This document shows positions 46,996-55,278 of a stretch of DNA of 64,000 nt, piece by piece. This stretch comes from Arcanobacterium buesumense (lineage in GTDB: Bacteria; Actinomycetota; Actinomycetes; Actinomycetales; Actinomycetaceae). Every line of letters begins with the position of its first letter. Within the stretch, counting starts at the first letter, position 1. A model generated the notes under the pieces. The model was not told the origin of the DNA. It saw only the letters and a program-made list of their open reading frames with translations, and searched no databases. Position numbers and translations under genes: made by a program. The stretch spans positions 310,001-374,000 of the forward strand of contig NZ_CP050804.1 of the NCBI RefSeq assembly GCF_012563545.1, read 5' to 3'.

Positions 46996-48351
46996 TCATC
47001 CATTCATGACCATTGTTTCCCACATGCTGACAAACTGTGGGAATGTTTTTGCCGTAGCTTCCATATTAGCAACTCGAATACCGGGAACGCGTAATCCGAG
47101 GATGGCGCCACATGTTGCCATTCGGTGATCGGCGTAAGAATCGAGGTCGCCGGCGTGGAGCGCTCGCGGATTTCCTTGAATAATGAGGGCATCGGTTGTT
47201 GCAACCGCAGGTATGCCCACATGCGCTAGAGTTTGTGTGATGGCGTGTAATCGATCTGTTTCATGCCCGCGTAGGTGGCCAATATTGGTCAGGTGGCTTT
47301 GGCCGTCTGCGTAGGCACATAGTGCGGCAATGCTTGGGACAAGTTCTCCGACGTCGTGCATATCAGCTGATAATGGAGCAATGGTGGCAGGGCCGCGGCA
47401 GGTGAGTTTGCCTGCGGTGCGTTCGGTGAATGTTGCGCCGGCTTGATGCAATAGATCCAGGTAGGCCATTCCCGGTTGATTCGATTGAGTGGGCCAGTTG
47501 TCGATTGTGACGTCTCCGCCACTGACCATCGCAGCTACCAGGAACGGACCGGCGTTGGACAGGTCGGGTTCGATGGTGAGGGTTTGGGGGAGTATGAGAT
47601 CTGCATGCGGAACCGGTTCGACGTGCCACGAATGATCGCCGACGACGACGGAGATTCCGCATTCGGCTAACACCTCAACGCTCATGTTCACATGGGGAGT
47701 GGAGGGCAGCAAATGATGTTTGAGATGGACGGTGAGCCCATTTTCCATCAGCGCTCCGGCTAGTAACAGTGCGGAGATGTATTGCGAGGAAGCCTGGGCA
47801 TCGACCGCTACCGTACCACCGGCTAGGTGGCCTTTTCCGTGAACAACAAATGGAAAGGCAAGAGGACCGTTGGCTGACTGGGGCTGAGTGGAAGTGATGT
47901 GTACTCCGAGGTCACGTAGTGCTGTAACCAGGCCGTCTATGGGCCGGTGGCGGGCGTTGTCTGCACAGTCAATCTCAACTGGGCCACGAGCCATAGCCGC
48001 TAACGGCAAAATAAAACGCATAACTGTTCCGGCTTGGCCGGCATGTATGCGCACTCCGCCTCGGATTATGATTTTCCCGGTGCTCGTCCGAGGAAAAGGC
48101 TTGATAACGCAGGCGTCGAGGTTCCAATATACCCGCGCGCCGAGTTGCTCAAGGGCATGTGCCATTGTTCGAGTATCGGCTGAATCTAAGGCGCCAACAA
48201 GACGGGTTGTGCGCCGTGCGAGTGCTGCCAGAATCATCCAGCGGGCAGTCAAAGATTTAGAACCGGGCAATCGAATGGTGCTGGTGAGGCGGGCGTAAGG
48301 CGGTAACGTGGGGGCTTGCCACAACGTTGGGTTGCCGAGTGTTGAGGTCAT
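46996..48351 (-). CDS. aroA: 5-enolpyruvylshikimate-3-phosphate synthase AroA
   Basis: Transfers enolpyruvate from PEP to shikimate-3-phosphate in the aromatic pathway, upstream of chorismate and hence of menF. Visible are LPGSKSLTARWMILAAL, the GQAGTVMRF PEP-binding motif (the usual NAGTAMRP region in variant form), ALRDLGVHI, and DSYADHRMATCGAILGLRV. Length is 451 residues. Confidence 0.94.
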   Translation of the reverse strand: MTSTLGNPTLWQAPTLPPYARLTSTIRLPGSKSLTARWMILAALARRTTRLVGALDSADTRTMAHALEQLGARVYWNLDACVIKPFPRTSTGKIIIRGGVRIHAGQAGTVMRFILPLAAMARGPVEIDCADNARHRPIDGLVTALRDLGVHITSTQPQSANGPLAFPFVVHGKGHLAGGTVAVDAQASSQYISALLLAGALMENGLTVHLKHHLLPSTPHVNMSVEVLAECGISVVVGDHSWHVEPVPHADLILPQTLTIEPDLSNAGPFLVAAMVSGGDVTIDNWPTQSNQPGMAYLDLLHQAGATFTERTAGKLTCRGPATIAPLSADMHDVGELVPSIAALCAYADGQSHLTNIGHLRGHETDRLHAITQTLAHVGIPAVATTDALIIQGNPRALHAGDLDSYADHRMATCGAILGLRVPGIRVANMEATAKTFPQFVSMWETMVMNG

Positions 48352-48378
48352 GAGCGTGTACTCATGAATCGATAGCCG

Positions 48379-48891
48379 TTAGCGTCCCGAAGAAAGCTGA
48401 TCGAAACGTTGCGAGGCGTTGTCCACCGCGCGTTCACTTAACCGTGCGGCACGCCAACCCATTGAGGGCTTACCAGAACGGTCAGTCGATGCGATTAAGG
48501 CACCGCCAATGAGTCCGGCGGCAGCAAGGAGTCCAGAAACATCCTTCTTGCGTTCCGCATAAGATTTCTTTTCCCACACTGGATTATTTGCTAATGCGAG
48601 CGGGATTTGAGTGAGCCCTAATAGTAGCGCTGCTGAGCGTGGCGCGCGCGAACGCGCCAGCTGGACGCCTGCTCCCGTAACAACAGCTCCTGAGGCACGT
48701 GTGAGGAGATCTAACGTAGCATCGGTCGGTTCGGACATGCCGAGCTTACGATCGATACCAAATTTTTGTGCCAGTCCCCAAAGTTTGCGGGCCGGCTCTC
48801 GATGTCCTTGAGGTTTAGTCAAAGCATCAAGACCAGTAACAATAAATGGGGCAGCGAGTAACGGACGAGCGAGTTTATTTACGATAGCCAT
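48379..48891 (-). CDS. DoxX family membrane protein
   Basis: 170 residues with about four hydrophobic segments, starting LARPLLAAPFIVTGLDALTK as in actinobacterial DoxX proteins. SGAVVTGAGVQLARSRAPR and GLLAAAGLIGGALIAS are further membrane parts. DoxX family members have been linked to thiol or oxidative-stress handling, but the role here is unknown. It lies upstream of aroA-rsgA on the same strand. Confidence 0.85.
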   Translation of the reverse strand: MAIVNKLARPLLAAPFIVTGLDALTKPQGHREPARKLWGLAQKFGIDRKLGMSEPTDATLDLLTRASGAVVTGAGVQLARSRAPRSAALLLGLTQIPLALANNPVWEKKSYAERKKDVSGLLAAAGLIGGALIASTDRSGKPSMGWRAARLSERAVDNASQRFDQLSSGR

Positions 48892-48957
48892 GCCTCTAGC
48901 TTACCGTCCGTTTCCACCATCGTGTGGACAACAGTGAAAATTGTGCCAAAAATGAAG

Positions 48958-49716
48958 TTATAGGTCGATGATTTTGGCAAGCGGACCGTAATGTGCATCA
49001 ACCGCGTTCTTGTAAGCCTCTAAATCGCCATTCTCGGCTGCTTCGAGCATAGCGCGGTGGGCGTGCGCAGTTGCCGTTAGTTCATCAGTTGGCGGAGCAC
49101 CTAAACCGGGGATGAACGCTTGATGAACGAGCCACATGGCGCTCATCAACTGGGCGATAAGTGAATCTCCAGCAAATTCGATGAGAGCTTCGTGGAAAGC
49201 AATATCTTCATCAAGATATGTTTGTCCATTGGTAGCTCGCTCAACCATGGTGTCTACCAAAGTGTGGAGTTCTGGATTATGTGTTCCGGTGAAATGTGTG
49301 ACGACGTCGTCGGCAATACCTAAATCAAGAACTTTTCGGGTGGCCACAACCTGACGCAAACTTGCTTTGCCAGAATTTTGGTCAATCGCGTTACGTAAAA
49401 TGAGGGTCTGGACCAGCGGTTCGAGTGACATGTCTCCAACAAAAGAGCCACGCCCTTGATGAACAGTCACGATATCAAGAGCCGCAAGTTGACGCAGAGC
49501 TTCGCGCACCGATGAACGCGACACCCCGAGGTCAGCACATAGTTCAGCTTCAGTAGGTAACTGATCGCCAGGCTTGAGACGATGGTTGAGAATATAACCT
49601 TTAATCGCGTCCATCGTGGCTGTTGAGCGCATGACAGTGCCGATCAGCTTATTATCGGTTGCTGAGGGAGTGCTGTATTTCCTCAGAATCGCTTGCAATG
49701 ATTTGTCTGACAACAT
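48958..49716 (-). CDS. FCD-type GntR regulator of the nan/nag operon (NanR-like)
   Basis: 252 residues from MLSDKSLQAIL. The winged HTH includes YILNHRLKPGDQLPTEAELC and DLGVSRSSVREALRQLA; the FCD domain has the metal-site residues around DIAFHEALIEFAGD and the His in HAHRAMLEAAE. The ATG at 49716 is preceded by TAGAAT with a 7-nt spacer and no ribosome-binding site; an alternative start at 49737 would lie upstream of the inferred transcript start. Divergent from nanK, with an inverted repeat between. Control of amino-sugar or sialic-acid catabolism is inferred from context. Confidence 0.88.
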   Translation of the reverse strand: MLSDKSLQAILRKYSTPSATDNKLIGTVMRSTATMDAIKGYILNHRLKPGDQLPTEAELCADLGVSRSSVREALRQLAALDIVTVHQGRGSFVGDMSLEPLVQTLILRNAIDQNSGKASLRQVVATRKVLDLGIADDVVTHFTGTHNPELHTLVDTMVERATNGQTYLDEDIAFHEALIEFAGDSLIAQLMSAMWLVHQAFIPGLGAPPTDELTATAHAHRAMLEAAENGDLEAYKNAVDAHYGPLAKIIDL

Positions 49717-49723
49717 AGGCTTA

Positions 49724-49729
49724 ATTCTA
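49724..49729 (-). promoter_or_regulatory. Candidate -10 (TAGAAT) of the nan regulator, leaderless layout
   Basis: On the minus strand TAGAAT is separated from the ATG at 49716 by exactly 7 nt, identical in hexamer and spacing to menC. Confidence 0.5.
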
Positions 49730-49760
49730 ACGAACACAAGGCAGTGTTGCCCTGTTTAAC

Positions 49761-49798
49761 TAACAAAAATGTCTTCATAGTTTAGCGTATTTTTGTTA
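49761..49798. promoter_or_regulatory. Inverted-repeat operator candidate upstream of nanK
   Basis: TAACAAAAAT at 49761-49770 and its exact complement ATTTTTGTTA at 49789-49798 are separated by 18 nt, so the centres are 28 bp apart. The pair lies between the divergent GntR gene and nanK, about 40 bases before the nanK start. A looped or dimer-of-dimers repressor site is inferred. Confidence 0.6.
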
Positions 49799-49836
49799 AA
49801 ACGGTGTGCAATGAGAAAGAAAGCATAGGAGCAAGG

Positions 49837-50757
49837 GTGGTTCTTCTTTCGTTAGATATCGGCGGCACAAAAATTGGATGGGCGATTGTGACCGGCAAAA
49901 CCGGCAATCTTGCTATCTGCTCACGCGGAGAAATCCCTACCCAGGCTTTCGACGGCGGGGCGCGCGTAGCTCAGCGAATCTGCCAGTTAGCCAGCGATCT
50001 TGTTGCCCGTGTTGATATTGACGGCGTTGCCGTGGCATCCGCTGGCGTCGTCGATCCGAATACTGGTGCTATCGTTTCCGCCACCGGAACCATGCCCGGC
50101 TGGGGTGGAACTGCGCTCGGCGATCTATTACGTGAAGCAACACACAAGCCAGTGTGGGCAATTAATGACGTACACGCACACGGACTTGGCGAAGCGCTCC
50201 TTGGTGCCGGTCGGGATTTCCGTTCAGTTTTAGCATGTGCGGTTGGAACTGGAATTGGTGGCGCGCATATAGTCAATGGTCAGATTGTTTTTGGGGACCA
50301 TAATTTAGCCGGCCATTTCGGTCATATACACCATTATTATGCGGCCGGCCAGCCATGTTCATGTGGTCGTGAAGGACATATTGAAGCTATTTGTTCCGGG
50401 TCTGGTATAACCAGCTGGTTCAACTCGCGTGCCAAAGGTGAGACCGTTCGTAACGGGCGCGAACTCCAAGACCTCGCCGAACAAGGACATGAATTAGCTA
50501 CCACGACATTCGCACAATCAGCATACGCACTCGGAGAAGTGCTGGGTTCGCTGGCCAACGCGATTGACCCTTCCGTCGTCGTTCTTTCTGGGTCAATGAC
50601 TCGTTCTGGACAAACATGGTGGGAAGAAGTACGTCGTGGATATCGCGCCAATGCCATGGATTTCGTTGCCGGCCTTGAGCTACGCAACGGGGAATTAGGA
50701 TCAGACGCCCCATTATACGGCGCCGCCCTCTATTACTATTCAAGGGAGAATAATTGA
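49837..50757 (+). CDS. nanK: ROK-family sugar kinase, N-acetylmannosamine kinase candidate
   Basis: Phosphorylates ManNAc to ManNAc-6-P. Visible are the N-terminal phosphate motif LSLDIGGTKIGWAIV, VWAINDVHAHGLGEAL with the catalytic Asp, GTGIGGAHIVNGQ, and the ROK zinc site around GQPCSCGREGHIEAICSG. 306 residues from the GTG at 49837, which has AGGAG 5 nt upstream; the frame is open to 49804 but without a ribosome-binding site. Substrate is inferred from the adjacent nanE; a glucokinase or GlcNAc kinase is the alternative. Confidence 0.85.
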   Translation: MVLLSLDIGGTKIGWAIVTGKTGNLAICSRGEIPTQAFDGGARVAQRICQLASDLVARVDIDGVAVASAGVVDPNTGAIVSATGTMPGWGGTALGDLLREATHKPVWAINDVHAHGLGEALLGAGRDFRSVLACAVGTGIGGAHIVNGQIVFGDHNLAGHFGHIHHYYAAGQPCSCGREGHIEAICSGSGITSWFNSRAKGETVRNGRELQDLAEQGHELATTTFAQSAYALGEVLGSLANAIDPSVVVLSGSMTRSGQTWWEEVRRGYRANAMDFVAGLELRNGELGSDAPLYGAALYYYSRENN

Positions 50758-51428
50758 TGAATCAACTCATCGAATCATTGCGAGGCACAGTAATCGTCTC
50801 TGCCCAAGCATACCCGGGTGAGCCACTGCGTCATCCAGAAACTATGGCGCAAATGGCACGGGCAGCGGAACTTGGTGGGGCCTCTGCTATCCGCTGTCAA
50901 GGACTAGCTGACATTTCGGCAATTAAAGGACGAGTACATGTCCCCGTTATTGGATTGTGGAAAGAGGGTGACGAAGGCGTCTACATCACCCCGACGCTTC
51001 GCCACGCGCGTGCTTGCTCGATGGCTGGCGCAGATATCGTTGCTATCGATGCAACTGGCCGGCCTCGGCCAGACGGTTTAACATACGCGCAAACCATTGC
51101 CGAGCTAAAAAAAGACGGCATTCTTACGATGGCAGACTGTGGCTCATTTGAGGATGCCCAACGTGCCGTCGATGCTGGCACAGACATTATCTCCACCACT
51201 CTCGCGGGATACACCGGTGATCGGGAGAAAACTGACGGACCAGATTTTGAGCTCCTCTCCCAGATGGTTGAAGCGTTCCCAGATATGCCAGTCATTTGCG
51301 AGGGACGTATCCATACTCCAGAACAAGCGCGTCAGGTCCTCGAAGCAGGTGCGTTTGCCGCCGTCGTCGGAACAGCAATCACGCACCCAACCTCGATCAC
51401 ATCATGGTTCGTTAACGTAGCTAAATAA
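50757..51428 (+). CDS. nanE: N-acetylmannosamine-6-phosphate 2-epimerase NanE
   Basis: TIM-barrel epimerase making GlcNAc-6-P from ManNAc-6-P. Visible are TVIVSAQAYPGEPLRHP, ASAIRCQGL, VPVIGLWKEGDEGVYITPTL, GADIVAIDATGRPRPDG, MADCGSFEDAQRAVDAGTD, TTLAGYTGD and VICEGRIHTPEQA. Length is 223 residues. The ATG at 50757 overlaps the nanK stop (TGATG) with AAGGGAG upstream. Confidence 0.94.
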   Translation: MNQLIESLRGTVIVSAQAYPGEPLRHPETMAQMARAAELGGASAIRCQGLADISAIKGRVHVPVIGLWKEGDEGVYITPTLRHARACSMAGADIVAIDATGRPRPDGLTYAQTIAELKKDGILTMADCGSFEDAQRAVDAGTDIISTTLAGYTGDREKTDGPDFELLSQMVEAFPDMPVICEGRIHTPEQARQVLEAGAFAAVVGTAITHPTSITSWFVNVAK

Positions 51429-51462
51429 CTCCTAACTCATAGAAAACTGAAAGAAGACGAAT

Positions 51463-52239
51463 ATGTACGTTGGTATTTTTAAAGATGAAGAAACACTGGC
51501 AAAAGCAGCTGCTGAATATTTGATGAAGAAGCTCAACGCATCTGAGCGCAAAGTAGTTGGTGTCGCCACCGGTTCCACACCACTACCGCTTTACCAGGAA
51601 CTGCGCGATGCGCATGCCGCTGGAACTTTCTCGCTAGAAGGATTCAAGGCTTTCGCGCTCGATGAGTACATTGGTATCGATCCGGAACACCCAGAGCGTT
51701 ACCGCAATGTCTTGCGTGCTCAACTCGTTGGTGAGGAGCGCACCGGCTTGCGCGAAGAAGATCTCAACACCCCAGACGGCTCGGCACAAGATCCATATGC
51801 AGCCGCTCAAGCATACGATAAGGACATTAAGGACTCTGGCGGTGTTGTGGTTCAGATTCTGGGCATCGGATCTGACGGGCACATCGGTTTCAATGAACCA
51901 GGTGGTGCGCTGACCTCACGTACCCACGTCGAAGCGCTAACTGCACAAACTCGTGAGGATAATGCCCGCTTCTTCGACAATGATCTAGCTAAGGTTCCAA
52001 CCCGCTGCATCACCCAAGGCTTGGGCACCATCATGGAATGCGAAGTGCCGTTGTTGATCGCTACTGGCGCTGGTAAGGCTGACGCAGTACGTGAGCTTGT
52101 TGAAGGTGGTATTTCCGCAAAGTGGCCAGCCACGATTCTGCAGATGCATCAAGAAGCTGTGGTGTTCTTGGATGAAGCTGCGGCAGCTAAGCTGGAGTTT
52201 AAGGAGTTCTACATGGAACGTTGGGAGTCTTTACGATGA
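51463..52239 (+). CDS. nagB: Glucosamine-6-phosphate deaminase NagB
   Basis: Converts GlcN-6-P to fructose-6-P and ammonia. Visible are VGVATGSTPLPLYQELRD, FALDEYIGIDPEHPERYRN with the catalytic Asp, GIGSDGHIGFNEPGG with the Asp/His pair, and a C-terminal ATILQMHQEAVVFLDEAAA. Length is 258 residues. Its stop overlaps the nagA start. Confidence 0.95.
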   Translation: MYVGIFKDEETLAKAAAEYLMKKLNASERKVVGVATGSTPLPLYQELRDAHAAGTFSLEGFKAFALDEYIGIDPEHPERYRNVLRAQLVGEERTGLREEDLNTPDGSAQDPYAAAQAYDKDIKDSGGVVVQILGIGSDGHIGFNEPGGALTSRTHVEALTAQTREDNARFFDNDLAKVPTRCITQGLGTIMECEVPLLIATGAGKADAVRELVEGGISAKWPATILQMHQEAVVFLDEAAAAKLEFKEFYMERWESLR

Positions 52240-53396
52240 ACGTTTTCGAAGGTAAAGTCCTCAATGGCCAGGGCGAATTGGTTGGCGCTGGTTTGGAACT
52301 GGACGACGACGGCGTGCTTGTGCGCGTTTTGCCTGCCAGCGATGAGTTGCCTGAAGGCTGGATTACTCCTGGTCTGATTGATATTCACAATCATGGCGGT
52401 GGTGGAGCTTCCTTCCCTGACGAGACTGACTTAGATGGTGTTTATACGGCAATTGAAGCGCACCGACGTATGGGTACGACGGCAATGATTGCTTCTACTG
52501 TGTCCATGATTGATCCGTTGCCGGCTATCGAAAACTTAGTGAAAGCATGTGAAGCTGGTGAGCTGCTCGGCATTCACATGGAAGGCCCATACATTTCCCC
52601 TCACAAGTGCGGTGCGCAAAACCCGGCCGCAGTCCGTAATCCAGATCTGGCAGAGTTACGTACCTGGTTAGCGGCTGGCAAGGGCTGGATTAAAACCATG
52701 ACGATTGCTCCTGAAGTGGATAACGCTTTTGAAGTGGCATGTTTATTGCTTGATTTTGGCGCGTTACCTTCGTGGGGGCATACGAGTGGGACGACGGCGC
52801 AAGCGCGTGACTTGATTGCCCGTACTACTGAATATGGCCGAGCTAAGGGAATCGAAGTGCCGCAAACAGCTACCCATTTGTTTAACGCAATGCCAACGCT
52901 GGCACACCGTGAGCCAGGCCCGGTCCGGGAGTTGATTGCGTCTGCTTGCCGTGGGGAAACTATTGTTGAGTTGGTGGCCGATACGATTCACGTCCATCCA
53001 GATTTGGTTGGGGATGTTGTTCGAGTGGTTGAGGGCTCTGGTCAGATGAATGGCGTCGTTTTCGTTACCGACGCGATGGCTGGTGCTGGCATGCCCGATG
53101 GTGACTATGTCTTGGGCTCGCTTGCTGTCACTATCGTTGATGGAGTAGCACGCCTGACCGACGGCGGTGCTATTGCTGGCGGTACGGCACGGCTTGCTGA
53201 AGAAATCCAGCGCATGGTTACCGGCGGTCACCTCTCTATTGAATCTGCTGTTCGTTGCTGTGTTGCCGGTCCGGCACGCGCCCTTGCGCTTACCGGAGAA
53301 GAGCCTGGCGTCACCTTGGAGTTCGAAGTCGGTAAGAAACCGAACTTCGTCGTCTTCGATGCTGATGTAAATATGACACACTATCAGCGAGCCTAA
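52236..53396 (+). CDS. nagA: N-acetylglucosamine-6-phosphate deacetylase NagA
   Basis: Amidohydrolase removing acetate from GlcNAc-6-P. Metal and substrate residues are in LIDIHNHGGGGASFPD, GIHMEGPYISPHKCGAQNP, SWGHTSGTTAQA, ATHLFNAMPTLAHREPG and VTDAMAGAGMPDGDY. 386 residues from the ATG at 52236, which overlaps the nagB stop (ATGA) and has GGGAG 8 nt upstream. The chain nanK-nanE-nagB-nagA takes ManNAc to fructose-6-P. Confidence 0.94.
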   Translation: MNVFEGKVLNGQGELVGAGLELDDDGVLVRVLPASDELPEGWITPGLIDIHNHGGGGASFPDETDLDGVYTAIEAHRRMGTTAMIASTVSMIDPLPAIENLVKACEAGELLGIHMEGPYISPHKCGAQNPAAVRNPDLAELRTWLAAGKGWIKTMTIAPEVDNAFEVACLLLDFGALPSWGHTSGTTAQARDLIARTTEYGRAKGIEVPQTATHLFNAMPTLAHREPGPVRELIASACRGETIVELVADTIHVHPDLVGDVVRVVEGSGQMNGVVFVTDAMAGAGMPDGDYVLGSLAVTIVDGVARLTDGGAIAGGTARLAEEIQRMVTGGHLSIESAVRCCVAGPARALALTGEEPGVTLEFEVGKKPNFVVFDADVNMTHYQRA

Positions 53397-53408
53397 CATT
53401 TTCATGAC

Positions 53409-53457
53409 ACAACGGGTTATTGGCGCTTTTTGCGCTGGTAACCCGTTGTATGTTTCT
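53409..53457 (+). terminator. Terminator of the nan/nag operon
   Basis: Perfect 11-bp arms (acaacgggtta at 53409-53419, complement at 53439-53449) with an inner GGCGC/GCGC pairing and a T-rich tail. Confidence 0.85.
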
Positions 53458-53497
53458 TGCCATGTGGTGTACCGCGGACGAGGTCTGTGTTCTGCGG

Positions 53498-53503
53498 TAA
53501 ACT
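53498..53503 (+). promoter_or_regulatory. Candidate -10 (TAAACT) of the sigma factor gene
   Basis: TAAACT, 7-nt spacer, ATG at 53511. The spacer contains GGAG, only 3 nt from the ATG, so a leaderless start is as likely as a ribosome-binding site. Confidence 0.4.
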
Positions 53504-53510
53504 GGAGTTG

Positions 53511-54119
53511 ATGAACGATGTAGCCTCAGTCCAAGATCGTAAGCAGTTATCTCGCCAGTTTGAAGAGCAGGCATTGCCGCTGCTCGATCAGCTGTATGGT
53601 GCTGCGCTTCGCCTTACTCGTAATCCGCAAGATGCGGAAGATCTTGTACAGGAAACCTATGCGAAAGCATTTGCGGCCTTTCATCAATATCAACAGGGGA
53701 CAAATCTTAAAGCATGGTTGTATCGCATCCTCAATAATGCTTTCATTTCTAATTACCGTAAAGCCCAACGCAGACCAAAAGAAGCTGATGCGGAACAAGT
53801 CGAAGATTGGCAAGAATATGCGGCCTCAATGCATGATTCACGAGGATTGATGTCGGCGGAAGCTGAAGTTCTTGAGCGGCTGCCTGATTCAGAAATTAAA
53901 GAGGCGCTGGAACAACTTTCGGACGATCGTAGAACTGTTGTGTATTTGGCTGATATTGAGGGGTTTTCGTACCAAGAGATAGCTGATATTGTCGGGGTGC
54001 CCATCGGCACAGTCATGTCTCGTCTTCACCGTGGGCGTACTCAGCTTAGAGAGATTCTTCGTGACTATGCCCTTGGGTTGGGGTATAAAGTGAAGCAGAA
54101 GGCGAAGGAGACAAAGTGA
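53511..54119 (+). CDS. sigH: ECF sigma factor of the SigR/SigH redox-stress type
   Basis: 202 residues. Region 2 shows [20 protein letters not shown] and [13 protein letters not shown], then [20 protein letters not shown]; region 4 has [20 protein letters not shown] and [13 protein letters not shown]. The sequence is typical of SigR (Streptomyces) and SigH (mycobacteria), which respond to thiol oxidation through a zinc anti-sigma factor. The next gene is that anti-sigma factor, overlapping by 4 bp (GTGA). The longer frame to 53457 lies in the promoter. Confidence 0.92.
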   Translation: MNDVASVQDRKQLSRQFEEQALPLLDQLYGAALRLTRNPQDAEDLVQETYAKAFAAFHQYQQGTNLKAWLYRILNNAFISNYRKAQRRPKEADAEQVEDWQEYAASMHDSRGLMSAEAEVLERLPDSEIKEALEQLSDDRRTVVYLADIEGFSYQEIADIVGVPIGTVMSRLHRGRTQLREILRDYALGLGYKVKQKAKETK

Positions 54120-54397
54120 AACAATTTGACGAATTATTAGCACAACTTGATGAGTGTCATTGTGCCGATGTTGAATGTGACTGCTCTGAAGTTCTTGCGC
54201 ATCTTTTTGAACTTGTAGATGCTGATATGCCAGCGAGCCATGCACATCGCTTATTACAGCACAGCGCAGCGTGTGCGCATTGTGGGGAAACGATACGAAG
54301 TGAAATTCGGGTTCGATTGGCTCTGCGTCGTTCATGTCATGGGGATACGGCACCAGCAGAGTTGCGTGCACGAATCGTGCGAGTAATCGGGGGATAG
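54116..54397 (+). CDS. rsrA: Zinc-binding anti-sigma factor RsrA/RshA type
   Basis: 93 residues, GTG start in the sigma gene stop. The ZAS motif H-x3-C-x2-C is present at His49, Cys53 and Cys56 (HSAACAHC), with the N-terminal ligand equivalent at Cys23 ([13 protein letters not shown]). Oxidation of these cysteines releases zinc and the sigma factor in known homologues. The N-terminus carries extra cysteines (14, 16, 21) arranged as CxC pairs, not expected from the Streptomyces protein. Confidence 0.9.
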   Translation: MKQFDELLAQLDECHCADVECDCSEVLAHLFELVDADMPASHAHRLLQHSAACAHCGETIRSEIRVRLALRRSCHGDTAPAELRARIVRVIGG

Positions 54398-54463
54398 TGC
54401 CGCCATTATCGTGCGTGAGTAGATACATCTTGGATGGATATGACGTAATGGCTATCAACCCGG

Positions 54464-54498
54464 TACAATATAGTCTTGTCGTGCCGTAAAAATACGGC
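54464..54498 (+). promoter_or_regulatory. Promoter and 5' UTR hairpin before the bL37-like gene
   Basis: A -10 TACAAT at 54464-54469 is followed by a small hairpin (GCCGTA 54483-54488, TACGGC 54493-54498) and AAGGAG 7 nt before the ATG at 54519. A -35-like ATGACG lies at 54440-54445 (18-nt spacer). Confidence 0.5.
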
Positions 54499-54518
54499 CG
54501 AAGGTTAAGGAGTACACA

Positions 54519-54593
54519 ATGTCGAAGCGTTCGCGTAAGCGCCGTGACCGCAAGAAGCGCGGTGCAAACCACGGCAAGCGTCCCAACACCTGA
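54519..54593 (+). CDS. 24-residue basic ribosomal protein, bL37-like
   Basis: Encodes a 24-residue Lys/Arg-rich peptide that begins MSKRSRKRRDRKKRG and ends ANHGKRPNT. I recall mycobacterial bL37 as 24 residues ending ANHGKRPNA, bound to 23S rRNA near the L1 side of the large subunit. Support: AAGGAG 7 nt before the ATG, a -10 upstream, and a strong terminator just after the stop. Location after sigH-rsrA also fits actinobacterial gene order as I remember it. Confidence 0.85.
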   Translation: MSKRSRKRRDRKKRGANHGKRPNT

Positions 54594-54629
54594 TTTTGGG
54601 TCCGAAGCTTGAGGATCAAAGATCCGAAT

Positions 54630-54665
54630 AAAAGAGGGCGAATTTTAGTCGCCCTCTTTTATTTG
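54630..54665 (+). terminator. Rho-independent terminator after the bL37-like gene
   Basis: Perfect 12-bp arms (aaaagagggcga at 54630-54641, complement at 54649-54660) with a 7-nt loop and T-rich end. Confidence 0.92.
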
Positions 54666-54697
54666 TCATACGTTTGTACGAGGAAGGTGCGTATTCA

Positions 54698-55278
54698 ATG
54701 CCAATAGCACATGAACATGAGATCGTGTCAGCTCGGCGGGTGGTGTTTTATGGTGTTACTGGAAGCGGAAAGTCAACGTTAGCTCGGGAATTTGCGCAAC
54801 TCCGGCGCTATCCGCTGTGTCTTGTTGACGAACAAATTGGTTATGCGCCAGCTTCGGAAGCGGTATGGCAAAACCGGGACGAACATGAGATGCGTATATT
54901 GGCAGATCAGTTCACGCAATTACCCGAATGGGTGTGCGATTCAGCGTGGGGAAAATTCAAAGATGTCATTTTTCGCGCGCAGATTTGTTAGTAGCTCTTG
55001 ACTATCCGCGGTACGTCTCACTCTGGCGCGTGACTAAACGCTCAATTAAACGAGTGATTAGGCGCGAGCATGTATGCAATGGGAATATCGAAACGTGGAA
55101 ACGTTTATTTAGCTCCGAATCGATTATTCGTTGGCATTTCCTTTCGTTTTCACGAAAGCGCCAATGGATGCGAGAGCAGGAGAACAGCAGTGCTGGGATA
55201 CCTGTAGTGCGTCTTACGTCTCCGTCTGCTGCGGAGGCTTTTTTGGCGGCCGTCCGCGTTTCGGTAACTGACCGGTAG
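54698..55278 (+). pseudogene. P-loop nucleotide kinase-like gene interrupted by a frameshift
   Basis: The N-terminal frame from the ATG at 54698 has VVFYGVTGSGKSTLAREFAQ (Walker A) and continues to a TAG at 54989. The rest of the family pattern, RADLLVALDYPRYVSLWRV then TKRSIKRVIRREHVCNGN and IIRWHFLSF, continues in another frame to 55278. The switch is needed at a T5 run (54969-54973) next to a CG repeat (54974-54980): one extra T or one CG fewer would restore a ~190-residue AAA/adenylate-kinase-like protein. It is a recent pseudogene or a base error. The 3' end overlaps the RHH gene on the other strand. Confidence 0.8.

Noticed and set aside
54965-54991. Programmed -1 frameshift in the P-loop kinase
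   Set aside because: The zero-frame codons ATT TTT do not form an X-XXY-YYZ slippery heptamer and no downstream pseudoknot was evident.
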